64,000 nt of DNA. Origin: JAHJQQ01 sp963737555 (lineage in GTDB: Bacteria; Pseudomonadota; Gammaproteobacteria; Thiohalobacterales; Thiohalobacteraceae). Location of the stretch: assembly GCA_963737555.1 (NCBI GenBank), contig CAVTTB010000009.1:62001-126000 (forward strand). Reading direction: 5' to 3'. Positions within the stretch are counted from its first letter, which is position 1. Each line of letters opens with the position of its first letter. Positions 28,051-37,099 of the stretch are shown here, piece after piece. Made by a program: the position numbers and the translations under genes. The notes beneath the pieces were generated by a model that saw only the letters and a program-made list of their open reading frames with translations, made no database searches and was not told the origin of the DNA.

Positions 28051-29463
28051 ATGCTCGGCACCGCGCAGCGCATCCCCGAATACAAACGCACCGGCCTTTG
28101 GCATGCACGCCTCGCGGCCTATACCCAGCGCGCGCTGCAACCGGTGCTGTTGGATGTGGAAGGGCGGCTGACGCGCATGGTCGGTCTGACGCTGGAGGCG
28201 GTCGGCTGTCCGGCGGCCATCGGCGGGCGTTGCATGATCATCAATCCTGATCACTCGCGCATCGAGGCGGAAGTGGTCGGTTTTTCCGGCGACAAACTCT
28301 ACCTCATGCCGATCAGCGACCTGCAGGGGTTGGCCCCCAACGCGCGCGTGGTGCCGACCCGGCATGTCTGCGCGGCGGCGGTTGGACCGGGTCTGTTGGG
28401 TCGTGTGCTGGACGGCACGGGCCAGCCGCTGGACAACAAGGGTCCGCTGAACGCCGAGGCACGCGTGCCGCTCACCGGCCGGCCAATGAATCCACTGTCG
28501 CGTCGCCCGATCCGCGAACCTCTGGATGTCGGCGTGCGCGCCATCAATGCGCTGATGAGTGTCGGACGCGGTCAGCGCATGGGCCTGTTCGCCGGCAGCG
28601 GCGTCGGCAAGAGTGTGTTGCTCGGCATGATGACGCGCTACACCAACGCCGATGTCATCGTCGTCGGACTGATCGGCGAGCGTGGCCGCGAAGTGGTGGA
28701 ATTCGTGCAGAACATTCTCGGCGATGAAGGCATGGCGCGCGCGGTGGTGGTGGCGACGCCGGCGGATACTTCGCCGCTGATGCGCATGCACGGCGCCATG
28801 CTGGCAACCAGCATCGCCGAATATTTCCGCGATCAGGGTTTGCAGGTGTTGCTGCTGATGGATTCGCTGACGCGTTTCGCCCAGGCGCAACGCGAAATCG
28901 CCCTGGCCATCGGCGAACCGCCGGCCACCAAGGGTTATCCGCCGTCGGTGTTCGCCAAATTGCCGCAACTGGTGGAACGCGCCGGTAACGGCGATGTCGG
29001 TGGCGGTTCGATCACCGCGTTCTACACCGTGCTCACCGAAGGCGACGATCAGCAGGATCCGATCGCCGATGCGGCGCGCGCGATTCTCGATGGGCATATC
29101 GTGTTGTCGCGCGATCTGGCCGAGTCCGGCCATTATCCGGCGATCGATATCGAGGCCTCGATCAGCCGTGCCATGACCGAGATCACCGACGCCGGGCATC
29201 TCAGTGCCGCGCGGCGCTTCAAGCAGATTTATTCAACCTACCGTCAACACCGCGATTTGATCAGCGTCGGCGCCTATCAGCGCGGCGCCGATCCGCGCGT
29301 CGACGAAGCGATCGCCTATCAGCCGCGCCTGATGGAATTCCTGCAACAAGGCATGTATCAGCCCGTGCCGCTGGTCGACAGTCTCGATGATCTGGAAAAA
29401 CTTATCGGACGGCAGTTGCCCATGGCGCCGAAAACACCACCCGCCGCCCCGGCACGGCACTGA
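28051..29463 (+). CDS. fliI: Flagellum-specific ATPase FliI
   Basis: A 470-residue export ATPase related to the F1 beta subunit. Walker A is 'GLFAGSGVGKSVLLGMM', followed by 'VVGLIGERGREVVEFV' and the Walker B region 'LQVLLLMDSLTRFAQAQRE'. 'GEPPATKGYPPSVFAKLPQL' and 'SGHYPAIDIEASISR' are typical of type III ATPases. It energises unloading of chaperone-substrate complexes at the export gate. The gene is intact, unlike several neighbours. Confidence 0.97.
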   Translation: MLGTAQRIPEYKRTGLWHARLAAYTQRALQPVLLDVEGRLTRMVGLTLEAVGCPAAIGGRCMIINPDHSRIEAEVVGFSGDKLYLMPISDLQGLAPNARVVPTRHVCAAAVGPGLLGRVLDGTGQPLDNKGPLNAEARVPLTGRPMNPLSRRPIREPLDVGVRAINALMSVGRGQRMGLFAGSGVGKSVLLGMMTRYTNADVIVVGLIGERGREVVEFVQNILGDEGMARAVVVATPADTSPLMRMHGAMLATSIAEYFRDQGLQVLLLMDSLTRFAQAQREIALAIGEPPATKGYPPSVFAKLPQLVERAGNGDVGGGSITAFYTVLTEGDDQQDPIADAARAILDGHIVLSRDLAESGHYPAIDIEASISRAMTEITDAGHLSAARRFKQIYSTYRQHRDLISVGAYQRGADPRVDEAIAYQPRLMEFLQQGMYQPVPLVDSLDDLEKLIGRQLPMAPKTPPAAPARH

Positions 29464-29476
29464 GTAGCGCGCAATC

Positions 29477-29923
29477 ATGACCCGCAGCAAACGCATGCAA
29501 CCCGTGGTCAACGTGACGGCGAATCGTGAACGCGAGGCGGCGCAGCGTTTGGGTGAATGTCAGCAGCGTGCACAGGCGGCCGAACAGCGACTTGAGGAGT
29601 TGGTCCACTACCGCGAGGAATACACGCAGCAATTCGCCAGCGGTGGCAGCCTCAACACCGTGCGCCTGCAGGATTACCGGATTTTCCTCGACCGACTCAA
29701 TCAAGCGGTCGATCAGCAACGTCATCAAGTGACGCTGGCACACCAGGAGTGTGCCGGGCTGCGGCAACGCTGGATGACCTTGCACACCCGCGCCCAGGCA
29801 CTGGACAAGGTTGTAGAGCGCTACCGCGGCGAAGAGCGCAACGATCAGGACAAGCGCGAGCAGAAGGAAACCGATCAGCACGCGCTGATGCTGCGCGAAC
29901 ACAAAAAATCGCGGGACGAATAA
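29477..29923 (+). CDS. fliJ: Flagellar export chaperone FliJ
   Basis: A 148-residue antiparallel coiled-coil protein rich in Glu, Gln and Arg ('REREAAQRLGECQQRAQAA', 'RQRWMTLHTRAQALDKVVER'). FliJ is the central stalk of the FliH-FliI ATPase and escorts export substrates. It ends the fliEFGHIJ operon; a new sigma-54 promoter follows within 30 bases. Confidence 0.93.
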   Translation: MTRSKRMQPVVNVTANREREAAQRLGECQQRAQAAEQRLEELVHYREEYTQQFASGGSLNTVRLQDYRIFLDRLNQAVDQQRHQVTLAHQECAGLRQRWMTLHTRAQALDKVVERYRGEERNDQDKREQKETDQHALMLREHKKSRDE

Positions 29924-29950
29924 TCTGGCACAGTGGCGGCCCGCTTACGC

Positions 29951-29966
29951 TGGCATGCCACTTGCT
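29951..29966 (+). promoter_or_regulatory. Sigma-54 promoter of fliK
   Basis: TGGCATGCCACTTGCT, with GG at 29952-29953, ten bases, then GC at 29964-29965. One mismatch to TGGCACG-N4-TTGCW. Expected start about 29977, 34 bases before the fliK ATG. Confidence 0.85.
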
Positions 29967-30010
29967 CATGTCTCGTTGACCTCAGAGATATTCCGCCCAG
30001 GAGAAAGCGC

Positions 30011-31323
30011 ATGTTGGACACGATGCTGTCACAAGTACCTCAGGCACAGGCGCCGCAGCGAACTGCCCAGGCCCCCGCGCGGGCACCGGCGGAGGCAAAA
30101 GAAAACGATTCGGGTCATGACTTTAAGGGCGTGTTGAAGTCACGCATGACGACAGACTCGAAGGCGGATGCAAAAGCAGAAGCAGAAGCGAAGCCCGCTG
30201 CTAGGTCAGAAGCAACGTCGGCAGACGCGCTCGACAAGACCAACGAGGCATCCGCCAAGCTGGCCGAAGCGGCTGAATCCGGCAGTGACGTTCCGCCGGT
30301 CGACGGCAAGGCCTTGCCGCATGCTGAACAACCCGGTGAGGTGCTGTTGGCGGTCCTGGCCGGCAATGTCCAGATCGAGGAGGCGACGCCAACAGCGCCG
30401 GAGGACGCCGCCAGCCTTGAGCAACGTTAAACGGTGGGCGAAAGCGTCCGCGCACTCCTGGATGCGGAAGCGACGACTGAACTGCACGCGGAGCAAGGCG
30501 ATCGGGGTCTTGTCTGGGCAGGCCGAGCCCGATATCCGTACGCGTCCATCACAGATGCCCTGGGCGAACGCCGTCCGCACCGATTCGCCCAATATGGCGC
30601 GGGCTTCCATCGGTCAGGCGGTGCGTGAAATCTTGGTCGCTGTCGGTGCCGGGGCTGATTCGACAGCCGCGTCGCCGCAAACTGGAACACGCAACGGCAG
30701 AGGTGCGCGCCTTGGCGCCGGTGCTGCCAAGGCAGGCCGGGCTTGAGGCGCTAGCCGCCCGCATCACGACTGCCGACGCAGCGTTGCCCCTGCCCGCGCA
30801 GACGGGAACCGGGGTGCAGGGAATTCAAATTGCGACGCCACAGGACCCGCTGGCGGCGACGCGTAGCGAATTACCCACTGCGACGTTGAATACCCCCTTG
30901 CGGCAGCCCGGCTGGGATCAGGCCCTCAGCGAGCGGGTGATGTGGGTCGTCAATCAGAAATTTCAGGGTGTGGAACTCAAGCTGAATCCGGCGCATCTGG
31001 GACCCATCGAGGTGCGGGTGCAGATGCAGAACGACCAGGCGCAGGTGAGCTTCGTCGCCCAGCATGGGCCGGTGCGCGATGCGTTGGAAGCGGCGCTGCC
31101 ACGGTTGCGGGAAATGTTCACTGCCAATGGCTTCAACCTGGTCGATGTCAATGTGTCCCAACACTCCTTTGCGGAGCAGCAGCGCCATGCGCGCACAGCG
31201 GCTGGGGACGGTGGTCAGCGCGGTTTTGACGCCGAGAGTGATCTGGATTTGGGCGAGATTGCCCAAGCGGATCGTGGTCGTCCTGGGCGGTTGCCGCAGG
31301 GCGGTGTTGACCTGTTCGCCTGA
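30011..31323 (+). CDS. fliK: Hook-length control protein FliK (stop codon and frameshifts)
   Basis: Reconstructed length is about 436 residues. The N-terminal part is disordered and rich in Ala, Glu, Lys and Pro. The C-terminal domain is the FliK/Flg_hook type: 'ERVMWVVNQKFQGVELKLNP' then 'HLGPIEVRVQMQNDQAQVSF' and 'REMFTANGFNLVDVNVSQ'. The middle is broken. There is an in-frame TAA at 30428-30430, after which coding continues in the same frame ('TVGESVRALLDAEATTELHA'). A +1 shift lies near 30515 and another near 30690. FliK measures hook length and switches export specificity through FlhB. Being the most variable gene in the cluster, it could be truly damaged, but sequence error is as likely. 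Confidence 0.82.
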
Positions 31324-31347
31324 GTTAAAACCCGGCCGAAAATACCC

Positions 31348-31363
31348 TGGGCAGTGGTTTGCA
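31348..31363 (+). promoter_or_regulatory. Sigma-54 promoter of the globin-GGDEF-EAL gene
   Basis: TGGGCAGTGGTTTGCA, with GG at 31349-31350, ten bases, then GC at 31361-31362. The expected start point is about 31374, 42 bases before the ATG. It makes the c-di-GMP enzyme part of the flagellar regulon. Confidence 0.75.
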
Positions 31364-31415
31364 AATGTGTTAACGTCCGAGTCATCAATAAAACAACAAC
31401 ATAAATATAAAAAAT

Positions 31416-33656
31416 ATGGCTGGAGAGAAACGAGGCAGGCGGAGAAATGCGTCGGAGGCGGGCCAGGTGGCCGCGTCTCAGTCGGCTGCGCGCGAGCTTC
31501 GTAAAGAATTCCACTACGTATTACAGATCGATAATGGTGATGCGCAGGTTCTGCGTAAATACCACCCACTGCTCGCGCGCGGCGCTGCCGGTTTCGCGCA
31601 GGACTATTACAACTACCTTTTCGATAATCCAGCGACGGCTGATGTGTTGTACGCCTATGAGCGTAATGGCGGCAACATCGGCGACTTCGTGCGCGCACAA
31701 TTGCAACAGATGCTGCAATTGTTGAATGTCGAACAGGACGACGTAACCGATGGCGGTCAGCGGCATAGCTGCAACGGGTTGAAGCCGGTCTGGTTGATGG
31801 GGGCCTATCGCCTCTACCTGAATCATCTGCATACACTCATTCATAGATTGCCGGAGATCGATGCCGAAGATCGGCAGCAGCTCGAATCCGCGCTGATCAA
31901 GCGCATCTTCCTGGATATGGGCTTGATCTTGCAGAGCTACTGGGACAGCCTGCGCCAGCAGTCGGAATCCGCGCGCGATGAATCGCAAGTGGCGTTCGAG
32001 AGGGTGGAAAATCTGCTCGGCAATGTCCCATTGATTCTCTGGTCCTATGACGTCTGTACGCATGAGTTGCTGTATTCGAGTCCAGCACTGCGCGCCTTGT
32101 CTGTGACTGACGGTGATACGCCGATCCCATGTTTCGATCGCATACATGCGGATGATCGCGAGAAGGTCGGCGCGGCATGGCAGTTGGCCGTTGATGGAGA
32201 GCCGGCCGAGGTACAGGCGCGGGTGAATCTGCAGGGCGCGTTGGAACGTTGGTGCTGTTTGCGTTTCCGGCCCGCGCGCAGCGGTCGCCGTCGAGTACAA
32301 CGCATCGATGCTCAGCTGGAAGACATCACGGAAACACACAATGCGCTGAATGTACTCGAACACCAGGCCACCACCGACGAGTTGACCGGCTTGGCCAATC
32401 GCGCGCTGTGGTACGACCGTGTGAACCAGGCTTTATCCAGTTCGCGGCGTGAAGATGGTCGCGAGGTGGTGCTGATGTTGCTCGATCTCGATCACTTCAA
32501 AATGATCAATGACGAGCTTGGTCATCTGGTGGGCGATGAAGTGCTGCGCCAGGTCGCGGAACGATTGCGCACGGCCTTGCGCGACTCCGATACCTTGGCG
32601 CGTTTGGGCGGCGACGAATTCGCGATCCTGATGCCTGCGGTACCGAGTGGCGAGCGCGCTGGCGAGCGGGTTGCCGCCAAGGTGCTGAGTTGTTTCGAGC
32701 ACCCGTTCCAATGCGGGGAGCGTGAGTTGTTTCTCAACGCGTCTATCGGCATCGCCGTCTATCCAGAGCACGGCATGGATGTGAACGCGTTGTTGGGCCA
32801 TGCCGATATCGCCATGTACCAGGCCAAGCGCAGCGACGGTCATTACTGTTTCTATGCGGCCGAGGGTCAAACCGAGGATGCACGACAGCTGCGTATCTCC
32901 GGACAATTGCGGCATGCATTGGAACGTAATGAATTCGAATTGCACTACCAGCCGAAGGTGGGCATGCAGAACCAGGATGTCTACGGCGTCGAGGCCTTGT
33001 TGCGTTGGCAGCATCCGCAGCAAGGTTTGGTGGAGCCCGCACAATTTTTGCCGATCGCCGAACAGATCGGCCTGATGGCGCCGATTACCAGCTGGGTGCT
33101 GGTGACGGCGTTACGCCAATGCAAGACCTGGCGGGACAACGGCATTCACATGCCGGTGTCGGTGAACGTGTCGGCGCGTTCGTTCCTGAATCCCCGATTG
33201 ATCGAGCGTATTCAATGGGCGCTGGAGCAAGCCGGTGTCGATGGCGATTGTCTGGAAATCGAGATCACCGAAGACACCCTGATGGGCGATCTGGGTCGTG
33301 GCGCGGAGGTCCTGGCCCAGTTGAATGCTCTGGGCGTGGGCGTCGCCGTGGATGACTTCGGCACGGGGTATTCGTCCCTGTCCTATTTGAAGCGCTTGCC
33401 CATCAATACGCTAAAGATCGACAAATCCTTCCTGGCGGATATGACACCGGGCGGCAATGACGCCATGATCGTCCGTTCCATTATCGATTTGGGCCATAAC
33501 CTCGGTTTCCAGGTCGTTGCCGAAGGCGTCGAGGACATCGAAGCCTGGGATATGCTGACCCAGCTCGGTTGCGACGCCGTGCAGGGCTACCACGTCAGCC
33601 GTCCTCTGCCGAACGCCATGTTCACGGATTGGCTGCGCGCCGCGCCGTGGAATTGA
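31416..33656 (+). CDS. Globin-coupled sensor with PAS-like, GGDEF and EAL domains
   Basis: A 746-residue soluble c-di-GMP enzyme. Residues 25-190 look like a sensor globin. His117 in 'RHSCNGLKPVWLMGAYRLY' matches the proximal haem ligand context of globin-coupled sensors (H-x-x-IGL...W..GAY). A PAS-like region follows (about 200-310, 'LLGNVPLILWSYDVCTHELL'). The GGDEF domain (about 320-480) is intact ('RLGGDEFAIL') with an inhibitory RxxD site (RDSD) five residues upstream. The EAL domain (about 495-740) keeps 'VYGVEALLRWQHPQ', 'VAVDDFGTGYSSLSYL' and 'LKIDKSFL', so both activities are possible. It would link oxygen or another haem ligand to c-di-GMP and motility. It lies between fliK and fliL with its own sigma-54 promoter. 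The ATG has no clear ribosome site. Confidence 0.85.
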   Translation: MAGEKRGRRRNASEAGQVAASQSAARELRKEFHYVLQIDNGDAQVLRKYHPLLARGAAGFAQDYYNYLFDNPATADVLYAYERNGGNIGDFVRAQLQQMLQLLNVEQDDVTDGGQRHSCNGLKPVWLMGAYRLYLNHLHTLIHRLPEIDAEDRQQLESALIKRIFLDMGLILQSYWDSLRQQSESARDESQVAFERVENLLGNVPLILWSYDVCTHELLYSSPALRALSVTDGDTPIPCFDRIHADDREKVGAAWQLAVDGEPAEVQARVNLQGALERWCCLRFRPARSGRRRVQRIDAQLEDITETHNALNVLEHQATTDELTGLANRALWYDRVNQALSSSRREDGREVVLMLLDLDHFKMINDELGHLVGDEVLRQVAERLRTALRDSDTLARLGGDEFAILMPAVPSGERAGERVAAKVLSCFEHPFQCGERELFLNASIGIAVYPEHGMDVNALLGHADIAMYQAKRSDGHYCFYAAEGQTEDARQLRISGQLRHALERNEFELHYQPKVGMQNQDVYGVEALLRWQHPQQGLVEPAQFLPIAEQIGLMAPITSWVLVTALRQCKTWRDNGIHMPVSVNVSARSFLNPRLIERIQWALEQAGVDGDCLEIEITEDTLMGDLGRGAEVLAQLNALGVGVAVDDFGTGYSSLSYLKRLPINTLKIDKSFLADMTPGGNDAMIVRSIIDLGHNLGFQVVAEGVEDIEAWDMLTQLGCDAVQGYHVSRPLPNAMFTDWLRAAPWN

Positions 33657-33790
33657 TACAGCTAGGACCGCCAGCGTCTCGCCAACTTTCCGGCTGAATA
33701 CCCCCGTCAATTCTCGCCAAAATCCCGGCAGCCAGCCGGAAATTAAATCTAACTCACTAAAATACATAAGAACAAAAATCTTCAGCCCCA

Positions 33791-33806
33791 TGGCACAGGA
33801 CTTGCT
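33791..33806 (+). promoter_or_regulatory. Sigma-54 promoter of fliL
   Basis: TGGCACAGGACTTGCT, with GG at 33792-33793, ten bases, then GC at 33804-33805. It is the best match to the consensus in the window. The expected start is about 33817, 29 bases before the ATG. A perfect inverted repeat CCCCTGA/TCAGGGG (33810-33816, 33829-33835) spans the start point. Confidence 0.9.
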
Positions 33807-33845
33807 TTTCCCCTGACAAGCCGATAATTCAGGGGACTGTAAGTC

Positions 33846-34424
33846 ATGGCAAAAGAAGATCTCGATCTCGATGTTGAGGCTGTAGCGCCGCCCAAAAAGT
33901 CCGGCATGCTGAAGTGGGTCATCATCGGCGTTGGGGCTTTGCTGTTGGTGGGCGCCATCGTCGGGGTGCTTTATTTTGCGGGCGTTATCGGTGGTGGCAA
34001 GTCTGACCCTGCCGCTGACGAGGCGGCCACCGAAGCGGCAGGCGAAGAGCATGGCGAAGCGGGGAAAGACAGCAAGGGTAAGCCTGGTGCCGCAGCTGCC
34101 AAAGCGCCGCTGATCTACCAATCCTTAGAACCACCGTTAATCGTCAACTTTGATAGCAAAGCCAGCGTCCGCTTCATGCAAGTCACGATGCAGGTGGCCA
34201 CGCGCGATGCAGCGACGATCGAGCGCGTCAAAACGCATACCCCGGCAATCCGCAACGGCTTGCTCATGTTGTATTCCAGTCAGGATCCCACCGTACTCAG
34301 CACCCGCCCCGGTAAAGAGGCGCTTCTGAAACAGTCGTTGGAAGAAGTCAACCGCGTGCTCATGGAACAAAGCGGTGAGGCCGGCGTGGAAAGCGTCTAC
34401 TTCACCGGCTTTGTGATGCAGTAA
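33846..34424 (+). CDS. fliL: Flagellar basal-body associated protein FliL
   Basis: A 192-residue protein with a short acidic cytoplasmic N-terminus, one membrane helix at about 22-48 ('WVIIGVGALLLVGAIVGVLY'), an Ala/Glu/Lys-rich linker and the periplasmic FliL domain ('LEPPLIVNFDSKASVRFMQV', 'AIRNGLLMLYSSQDPTVLS'). FliL rings surround the MotAB stators. It heads the fliLMNOPQR-flhB operon. Confidence 0.94.
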   Translation: MAKEDLDLDVEAVAPPKKSGMLKWVIIGVGALLLVGAIVGVLYFAGVIGGGKSDPAADEAATEAAGEEHGEAGKDSKGKPGAAAAKAPLIYQSLEPPLIVNFDSKASVRFMQVTMQVATRDAATIERVKTHTPAIRNGLLMLYSSQDPTVLSTRPGKEALLKQSLEEVNRVLMEQSGEAGVESVYFTGFVMQ

Positions 34425-34434
34425 GGATACAACC

Positions 34435-35433
34435 GTGAACGATCTACTCTCGCAAGAAGAGATTGATGCACTTCTCCACGGTGTCGGCAGTGGCGACATT
34501 GACACCATGGGCGACGACGGCCTGGACGATGGTGAGGCGCAGAATTACGACTTCACCAGTCAGGACCGTATCGTGCGCGGGCGCATGCCCACACTGGAAA
34601 TGATCAACGAACGGTTCGCGCGTTACTTTCGTATCAGTCTCTTCAATATGCTGCGTCGCACGGCTGAAATCTCCGTCGGCGGCGTGCAAATGCTGAAGTT
34701 CGCCGAGTACGTGCACAGTCTGTTCGTACCCACCAGCCTCAATCTGGTTAAGGTCAATCCGCTGCGTGGCACCGGCCTGTTCGTATTCGATCCCAAGCTG
34801 GTGTTCATCTTCGTGGATAACTATTTCGGCGGCGATGGACGGTTTCCCACCAAAATCGAAGGCCGTGAATTCACGCCGACCGAACAGCGTGTTATCCAAC
34901 GCATTTTGCACCAGGCCTTCGACGATCTCGTGAACGCCTGGAAGCCGGTCTTGGATGTGAATTTCGAATTCCTGAATTCCGAGGTCAATCCACAGTTCGC
35001 CAATATCGTCAGTCCGACCGAGGTCGTGGTGGTGTCGACATTTCACATCGAACTGGAAGGTGGCGGCGGTGCGCTGCATGTGACCTTGCCGTATTCGATG
35101 GTCGAGCCGATTCGCGACATGCTTGACGCCGGTGTCCAGAGTGACCGCAGCGACGTGGACGACCGTTGGCGGGTCGCGATTCGCGAGGAGATGAAAAGTG
35201 CGCAGATCGAAATGTCGAGCGTGCTCGCGGAAGCCAACATCACAGTACGCGATTTGATGAATATGAAAGCCGGTGACGTTATACCCATCGATTTCCCGGA
35301 AACAGTGACCCTGCGTGCCGAGGATGTTCCGGTGTTCCGCGGTCGCTTCGGCGTTTCGCAAGGAAATCGCGCTGTTAAATTAACGGAACGTGTCCAACTC
35401 AAGCAGTTAGTGACGACGCAAACAACCAACTAG
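34435..35433 (+). CDS. fliM: Flagellar motor switch protein FliM
   Basis: A 332-residue C-ring protein starting at GTG 34435. The extreme N-terminus 'NDLLSQEEIDALLHGVG' is the CheY-P binding peptide. The middle domain contains 'NERFARYFRISLFNMLRR' and the GGXG-like 'DNYFGGDGRFPTK'. The C-terminal surface-presentation domain ends 'RAVKLTERVQLKQLV'. It couples chemotaxis signalling to motor reversal. Confidence 0.97.
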   Translation: MNDLLSQEEIDALLHGVGSGDIDTMGDDGLDDGEAQNYDFTSQDRIVRGRMPTLEMINERFARYFRISLFNMLRRTAEISVGGVQMLKFAEYVHSLFVPTSLNLVKVNPLRGTGLFVFDPKLVFIFVDNYFGGDGRFPTKIEGREFTPTEQRVIQRILHQAFDDLVNAWKPVLDVNFEFLNSEVNPQFANIVSPTEVVVVSTFHIELEGGGGALHVTLPYSMVEPIRDMLDAGVQSDRSDVDDRWRVAIREEMKSAQIEMSSVLAEANITVRDLMNMKAGDVIPIDFPETVTLRAEDVPVFRGRFGVSQGNRAVKLTERVQLKQLVTTQTTN

Positions 35434-35449
35434 AGAGCAGGTACGTGCC

Positions 35450-35872
35450 ATGAGCGATGAATTAGACAGCCAAGACGGTTCGCTGGACGACTGGGGTGCC
35501 GCATTGGCCGAACAGGCTGAGGTTGAGCAGGCCGCCAAGCCTGGCATCAATGTGCAGGTGGCCGAGTTTGATGCGTTGGCCAGTGACAATCTGCCGATGG
35601 GCCGTGACGATGACCACAACATGGACATGATCCTGGATATCCCAGTGACCATTGCCATGGAAATCGGTCGAACCAAAATCAGTATCCGCAACCTGCTGCA
35701 GTTGAATCAGGGTTCTGTTGTTGAACTGGACCGGTTGGCCGGTGAACCCATGGATGTGCTGGTCAACGGCACGCTGGTGGCGCATGGCGAGGTGGTGGTG
35801 GTCAATGAGAAATTCGGCATTCGTCTCACCGACGTGGTGAGTCCGGCCGAGCGTGTGAAGAAGCTCAAGTAA
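35450..35872 (+). CDS. fliN: Flagellar motor switch protein FliN
   Basis: A 140-residue protein with an acidic variable N-terminus of 60 residues and the conserved C-terminal domain 'ILDIPVTIAMEIGRTKISIR' then 'LLQLNQGSVVELDRLAGEP' and 'GEVVVVNEKFGIRLTDVVSP'. It forms the lower C-ring with FliM and helps dock FliH. It is followed immediately by fliO. Confidence 0.97.
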   Translation: MSDELDSQDGSLDDWGAALAEQAEVEQAAKPGINVQVAEFDALASDNLPMGRDDDHNMDMILDIPVTIAMEIGRTKISIRNLLQLNQGSVVELDRLAGEPMDVLVNGTLVAHGEVVVVNEKFGIRLTDVVSPAERVKKLK

Positions 35873-36349
35873 ATGCACAATCACACTGCGCCTTCCTTGC
35901 TCCGCCGTGCATGCATCTGTCTGGGTGGTTCGCTGCTGATGATGTATGGCGCATTTATCCAGGCCGCCGAAACCGCGACGGAGACTGTTGTGCCGTCACT
36001 GACAGGTGAGCCGCTGGCAGGCGGCAGTCTTGCGAAAATGGGGCTGGGCCTGTTTGCCGTGGTGTTTTTGATCGTGGCTATGGCCTGGGTGATGCGGCGC
36101 ATGGGCGGCGTACCGGGGACTTCGGCCGGTGCATTGCGCGTGTTGGGCGGACTGTCCATGGGCACCCGCGAACGCGTGGTGCTGATCCAGGTCGGCGATA
36201 CCCAGTTGCTGCTTGGCGTTGCACCAGGACGCGTCGAAACCTTGTATGTGCTCGATGAGCCGATTGCACAGTCTGATGCTGCCAAGCCCGGCATGAGTAA
36301 TTTCGCCGCCAATCTGACCGCCGCATTGAACCGGAGCAAAAAATCATGA
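35873..36349 (+). CDS. fliO: Flagellar biosynthesis protein FliO
   Basis: A 158-residue protein with an N-terminal signal-like segment, a membrane helix ('MGLGLFAVVFLIVAMAWVMRR') and a basic cytoplasmic domain with 'LRVLGGLSMGTRERVVLIQVG' and 'LLLGVAPGRVETLYVLD'. FliO assists assembly of the FliP ring. It overlaps fliP by four bases (ATGA). Confidence 0.92.
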   Translation: MHNHTAPSLLRRACICLGGSLLMMYGAFIQAAETATETVVPSLTGEPLAGGSLAKMGLGLFAVVFLIVAMAWVMRRMGGVPGTSAGALRVLGGLSMGTRERVVLIQVGDTQLLLGVAPGRVETLYVLDEPIAQSDAAKPGMSNFAANLTAALNRSKKS

Positions 36350-37089
36350 AGTACCTCGCTCGGCTGATGTTGTTGCTGGGCTTGTTCAGTCCGATGCTTG
36401 CGCTGGCTGAACCCGGTCTCGCGGCCTTCCGCATCGAAAACGATGCGAATGGTGACCAGACCTATTCCGTCAGCATCCAAGTGCTGGCGATGATGACGGC
36501 GATCAGTTTCCTGCCGGCCGCGCTGATGATGATGACTTCATTTACGCGCATCATTATCGTGCTGTCGATTTTGCGGCATGCCTTGGGCACCATGCAGACG
36601 CCGTCGAATCAGATACTCATCGGTCTGTCGTTGATGCTGACGTTCTTCATCATGGTGCCGGTGTTCGATGAAGTGTACGACACCGCCCTGCAGCCATATC
36701 TCAATGAGCAAATGCCCGCGCAGGAAGCGATTGCGCTTGCCGCCAAGCCGTTCCGCACATTCATGACCGGCCAGACCCGCGATGTCGATCTGGAAACCTT
36801 CGCCGAGATCGCGCGTGCGGAAAAGGTCGAATCCACCGATCAGATACCGTTCTCGCTGCTGCTGCCGGCCTTTGTTACCAGTGAACTGAAGACGGCTTTC
36901 CAGATCGGCTTTCTGATCATGCTGCCGTTCCTGGTCATCGATCTGGTGGTCGCCAGTTTGCTGATGTCGATGGGCATGATGATGCTGTCGCCGATGATCA
37001 TCTCGATGCCGTTCAAGATTATGTTGTTCGTACTGATCGATGGTTGGTCACTGGTCATGGGTACCTTGGCCTCTAGTTTCTACGTCTGA
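36346..37089 (+). CDS. fliP: Flagellar export gate protein FliP
   Basis: A 247-residue protein with a cleavable signal peptide ('MLLLGLFSPMLALAEP') and membrane helices. Conserved blocks are 'SFLPAALMMMTSFTRIIIVL', 'ALGTMQTPSNQILIGLSLML' and 'IDLVVASLLMSMGMMMLSP'. It forms the FliP5FliQ4FliR1 export gate core. Confidence 0.97.
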   Translation: MKYLARLMLLLGLFSPMLALAEPGLAAFRIENDANGDQTYSVSIQVLAMMTAISFLPAALMMMTSFTRIIIVLSILRHALGTMQTPSNQILIGLSLMLTFFIMVPVFDEVYDTALQPYLNEQMPAQEAIALAAKPFRTFMTGQTRDVDLETFAEIARAEKVESTDQIPFSLLLPAFVTSELKTAFQIGFLIMLPFLVIDLVVASLLMSMGMMMLSPMIISMPFKIMLFVLIDGWSLVMGTLASSFYV

Positions 37090-37099
37090 GGAAATCGCC

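Noticed and set aside
27631..29199. 522-codon open frame on the minus strand opposite fliI
   Set aside because: His/Arg/Gln-rich translation without domains; fliI on the other strand is unmistakable. High GC creates long antisense frames.
33820..33827. GCCGATAA, a perfect sigma-28 -10 element before fliL
   Set aside because: Eleven bases upstream there is CTTGCTTT, not TAAAGTTT. The strong sigma-54 site explains transcription better.
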